Source: a virus
IMG/VR virus record: IMGVR_UViG_3300025164_000134
Coordinates: 1 to 29,654 of that record
Length of the DNA: 29,654 bases
Direction: 5' to 3' (one strand)
Below the pieces are notes generated by a model. It saw only the letters and a list, made by a program, of their open reading frames with translations, had not been told where the DNA came from and did no database searches. Within the stretch, counting starts at the first letter, position 1; each line of letters opens with the position of its first letter. Of the stretch, positions 28,562 to 29,654 are shown one piece after another. A program made the translations under genes and the position numbers.

Positions 28562-28979
28562 GATTGACTATGAAGGGTTTTTGAGTCCGTTAGTCTTGGA
28601 GAGATTTGGCCAATATATGCACGAAAATCGCATCCAATCCGACGGCCAAATTCGTGACTCGGATAATTGGCAAAAAGGTATCCCGCTAAACGCCTATATG
28701 AAGTCCCTTTGTAGACATTTTATAACCATGTGGGCAAATCACCGAAATGCCGAAGTTCATGAAAAGGAAATGGAAGATACTTTATGCGCATTATTCTTTA
28801 ATGTTCAGGGATATCTTCACGAATACCTGAGGAAGAATTATGATTTACGAGGAAGCCAGACAAATAGCAAAGTCAGTTTTCACGGTCCTGAATACGGACA
28901 GCCAATCTCGCCTAAAAGGGATAGACGTGATTCCGAGATTACACCGTGGAATGTTAACCATCCGGATATACTTCGTTAA
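28500..28979 (+). CDS. dATP/dGTP diphosphohydrolase-like protein
   Basis: 159 residues from the ATG at 28500 (GGAG/GAGG 4-7 nt upstream), with a further ATG at 28515. The sequence RTFETGATRDTDTNKIDYEG, then GFLSPLVLERFGQYMH and DSDNWQKGIPLNAYM with a later RHF, matches the N-terminal domain called dATP/dGTP diphosphohydrolase in phages (formerly DUF5664). Some members occur in phages with altered bases such as 2-aminoadenine; most do not. The C-terminal 46 residues overlap another gene for 140 nt and look unlike the family, so the true end may differ. Confidence 0.7.
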   Translation: MSTSVMRTFETGATRDTDTNKIDYEGFLSPLVLERFGQYMHENRIQSDGQIRDSDNWQKGIPLNAYMKSLCRHFITMWANHRNAEVHEKEMEDTLCALFFNVQGYLHEYLRKNYDLRGSQTNSKVSFHGPEYGQPISPKRDRRDSEITPWNVNHPDILR

Positions 28980-29046
28980 CCAAGTAGCTGACGACCCCGA
29001 ACCCTTCATCTTTAAAAAGGAGGAGTTACTAAATGAGACCCCGTAA
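28840..29046 (+). CDS. Small hypothetical protein overlapping the diphosphohydrolase-like gene (68 aa)
   Basis: 68 residues starting MIYEEARQIAKSVFTVLNTD, then LKGIDVIPRLHRGMLTIRIY and FVNQVADDPEPFIFKKEE. The mixture of helix and hydrophobic strands looks like a real small domain. GAGG lies 7 nt before the ATG. Its first 140 nt lie over the end of the upstream gene in another frame. No family recognised. Confidence 0.6.
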   Translation: MIYEEARQIAKSVFTVLNTDSQSRLKGIDVIPRLHRGMLTIRIYFVNQVADDPEPFIFKKEELLNETP

Positions 29047-29290
29047 GACAGATCGGTGTACGTTCATTAGCCAAGATGGCGGTAAGGGAAAGCAATGTCA
29101 GAAGTCTAAGGATCATCTCCTACGTAAGGGTGCAGAGGATATGTGCCATTCGGGCGGATATAGGGACGAGGACGGTGATTTGAATGGCAATCCCGTTGGA
29201 GAGCCTTGCATTAATTTGGGACCTGATTTTTCTCCTACTCTGGATTGGCGTGGGGAGCATACTGATAGCGTTTGCGATACTACTGATTAA
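29033..29290 (+). CDS. Small Cys-containing hypothetical protein (85 aa)
   Basis: 85 residues. Cys at four to five spaced positions (DRCTF, KQCQKS, DMCHSG, EPCINL, SVCDTT) might bind metal, but no CX2C pair is seen. The end is acidic and disordered. GGAGG-type sites lie 8-11 nt before the ATG, and it overlaps the previous gene by 14 nt. No family recognised. Confidence 0.6.
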   Translation: MRPRKTDRCTFISQDGGKGKQCQKSKDHLLRKGAEDMCHSGGYRDEDGDLNGNPVGEPCINLGPDFSPTLDWRGEHTDSVCDTTD

Positions 29291-29305
29291 AAGGTTGATA
29301 CTAAA

Positions 29306-29654
29306 ATGGTAGACTTTGTGGCGTATCGTAAGATCCCACGATGGTCACGAGAAGTGGCGATCACAGAAAAAATCGACGGGTCGGGTGGAGTAATCCATTT
29401 TACTGAAGACTGTATTATGTCCGTCGGGTCGCGTAATAGATGGCTAACTCCCAATCAGGACAATCATGGGTTTGAGAAATGGGCGCGTGAACACGAAGAG
29501 GAGTTACGTGAGTTAGGGAAGGGCTATCACTTTGGCGAATGGTGGGGCCAAGGAATTCAACGTAATTATGGACTTAAAGAAAAGAGGTTTTCCCTATTCA
29601 ACGTAAAGAAATGGTTGGATAATCCGTTACTACCAAAGTGCTGCGGGACCGTAC
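29306..29654 (+). CDS. RNA ligase, N-terminal part (3' end outside window)
   Basis: The frame is open from the ATG at 29306 to the right edge, about 116 residues. It has the nucleotidyltransferase motif I EKIDGSGG (K-x-DG), then GSRNRWL, and GEWWGQGIQRNYGLKEKRFS followed by LFNVKKW, which fits motifs III-IV of the ATP-dependent RNA ligase family. RNA ligases repair or splice RNA, for example tRNA cut by host defence nucleases. No kinase-phosphatase partner is visible in the window, though the phosphoesterase at 26011 could be related. AAGG lies 11 nt before the ATG. Confidence 0.78.
   Translation, partial: MVDFVAYRKIPRWSREVAITEKIDGSGGVIHFTEDCIMSVGSRNRWLTPNQDNHGFEKWAREHEEELRELGKGYHFGEWWGQGIQRNYGLKEKRFSLFNVKKWLDNPLLPKCCGTV

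Overview
The window is a contiguous piece of a tailed double-stranded DNA bacteriophage (Caudoviricetes). It may be free or integrated; no integrase, attachment site, tRNA or host gene is visible. The evidence is a classic capsid and packaging block (small and large terminase, P22-size portal, scaffold candidate, major capsid protein) next to a dense block of replication, nucleotide-metabolism and small accessory genes. Genes are tightly packed, many with 1-8 nt stop/start overlaps. I cannot assign a host.

Layout. Positions 1-9447, all on the minus strand, are the late module. In transcription order: a 19-aa membrane peptide, a small basic protein, the terminase small subunit, a Gly/Pro-rich protein, a Gly-rich protein, the terminase large subunit, a coiled-coil protein, the portal, five small proteins, the scaffold candidate, and the major capsid protein cut by the left edge. 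Positions 9448-10484 are about 1 kb with no convincing gene, holding several short palindromes and repeats; the late and early transcription units diverge from here. Positions 10485-29654 are almost all on the plus strand and form the early/middle module. It contains a SprT-like protease; a MoxR-type AAA+ ATPase with a metallopeptidase-VWA partner; a sigma-70-like factor; a GP88-like protein; a PD-(D/E)XK (Cas4/RecB-like) nuclease; a Sak4-like recombination ATPase with a probable ssDNA-binding partner; a three-domain polymerase (uracil-DNA-glycosylase-like + 3'-5' exonuclease + family A polymerase); a calcineurin-like phosphoesterase; a nucleoside deoxyribosyltransferase-like protein; a dATP/dGTP-diphosphohydrolase-like protein; and an RNA ligase cut by the right edge. 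The only minus-strand gene here is a RepA-like hexameric-helicase ATPase (18493-19425).

The most unusual feature is a set of small dispersed paralogues. Five proteins share an N-terminal motif of the form [IV]-T-[SE]-[DE]-E-[LY]-x3-[VT]-L-[AG]; most end in W-x3-[IV]-K-[ND] or a close variant. About nine other small proteins carry paired CX2C zinc-binding motifs, and several of these begin with a related motif (D-D-[LI]-x-L-W-x-L-A-G-x-P-C-x2-C). At two places a member of the first family is followed directly by a CX2C protein across an identical 19-nt junction, which suggests duplication of a gene pair. Several of these genes encode fewer than 60 residues and are easily missed.

How the genes may fit together (inference): the sigma-like factor could switch transcription to the minus-strand late module. 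The polymerase, helicase, Sak4-like ATPase, nuclease and nucleotide enzymes form a self-contained replication and nucleotide-pool set. The MoxR/VWA pair, the SprT-like protease and the small zinc proteins are candidates for host takeover or counter-defence. A GC-rich patch (about 27051-27480) looks recently acquired.
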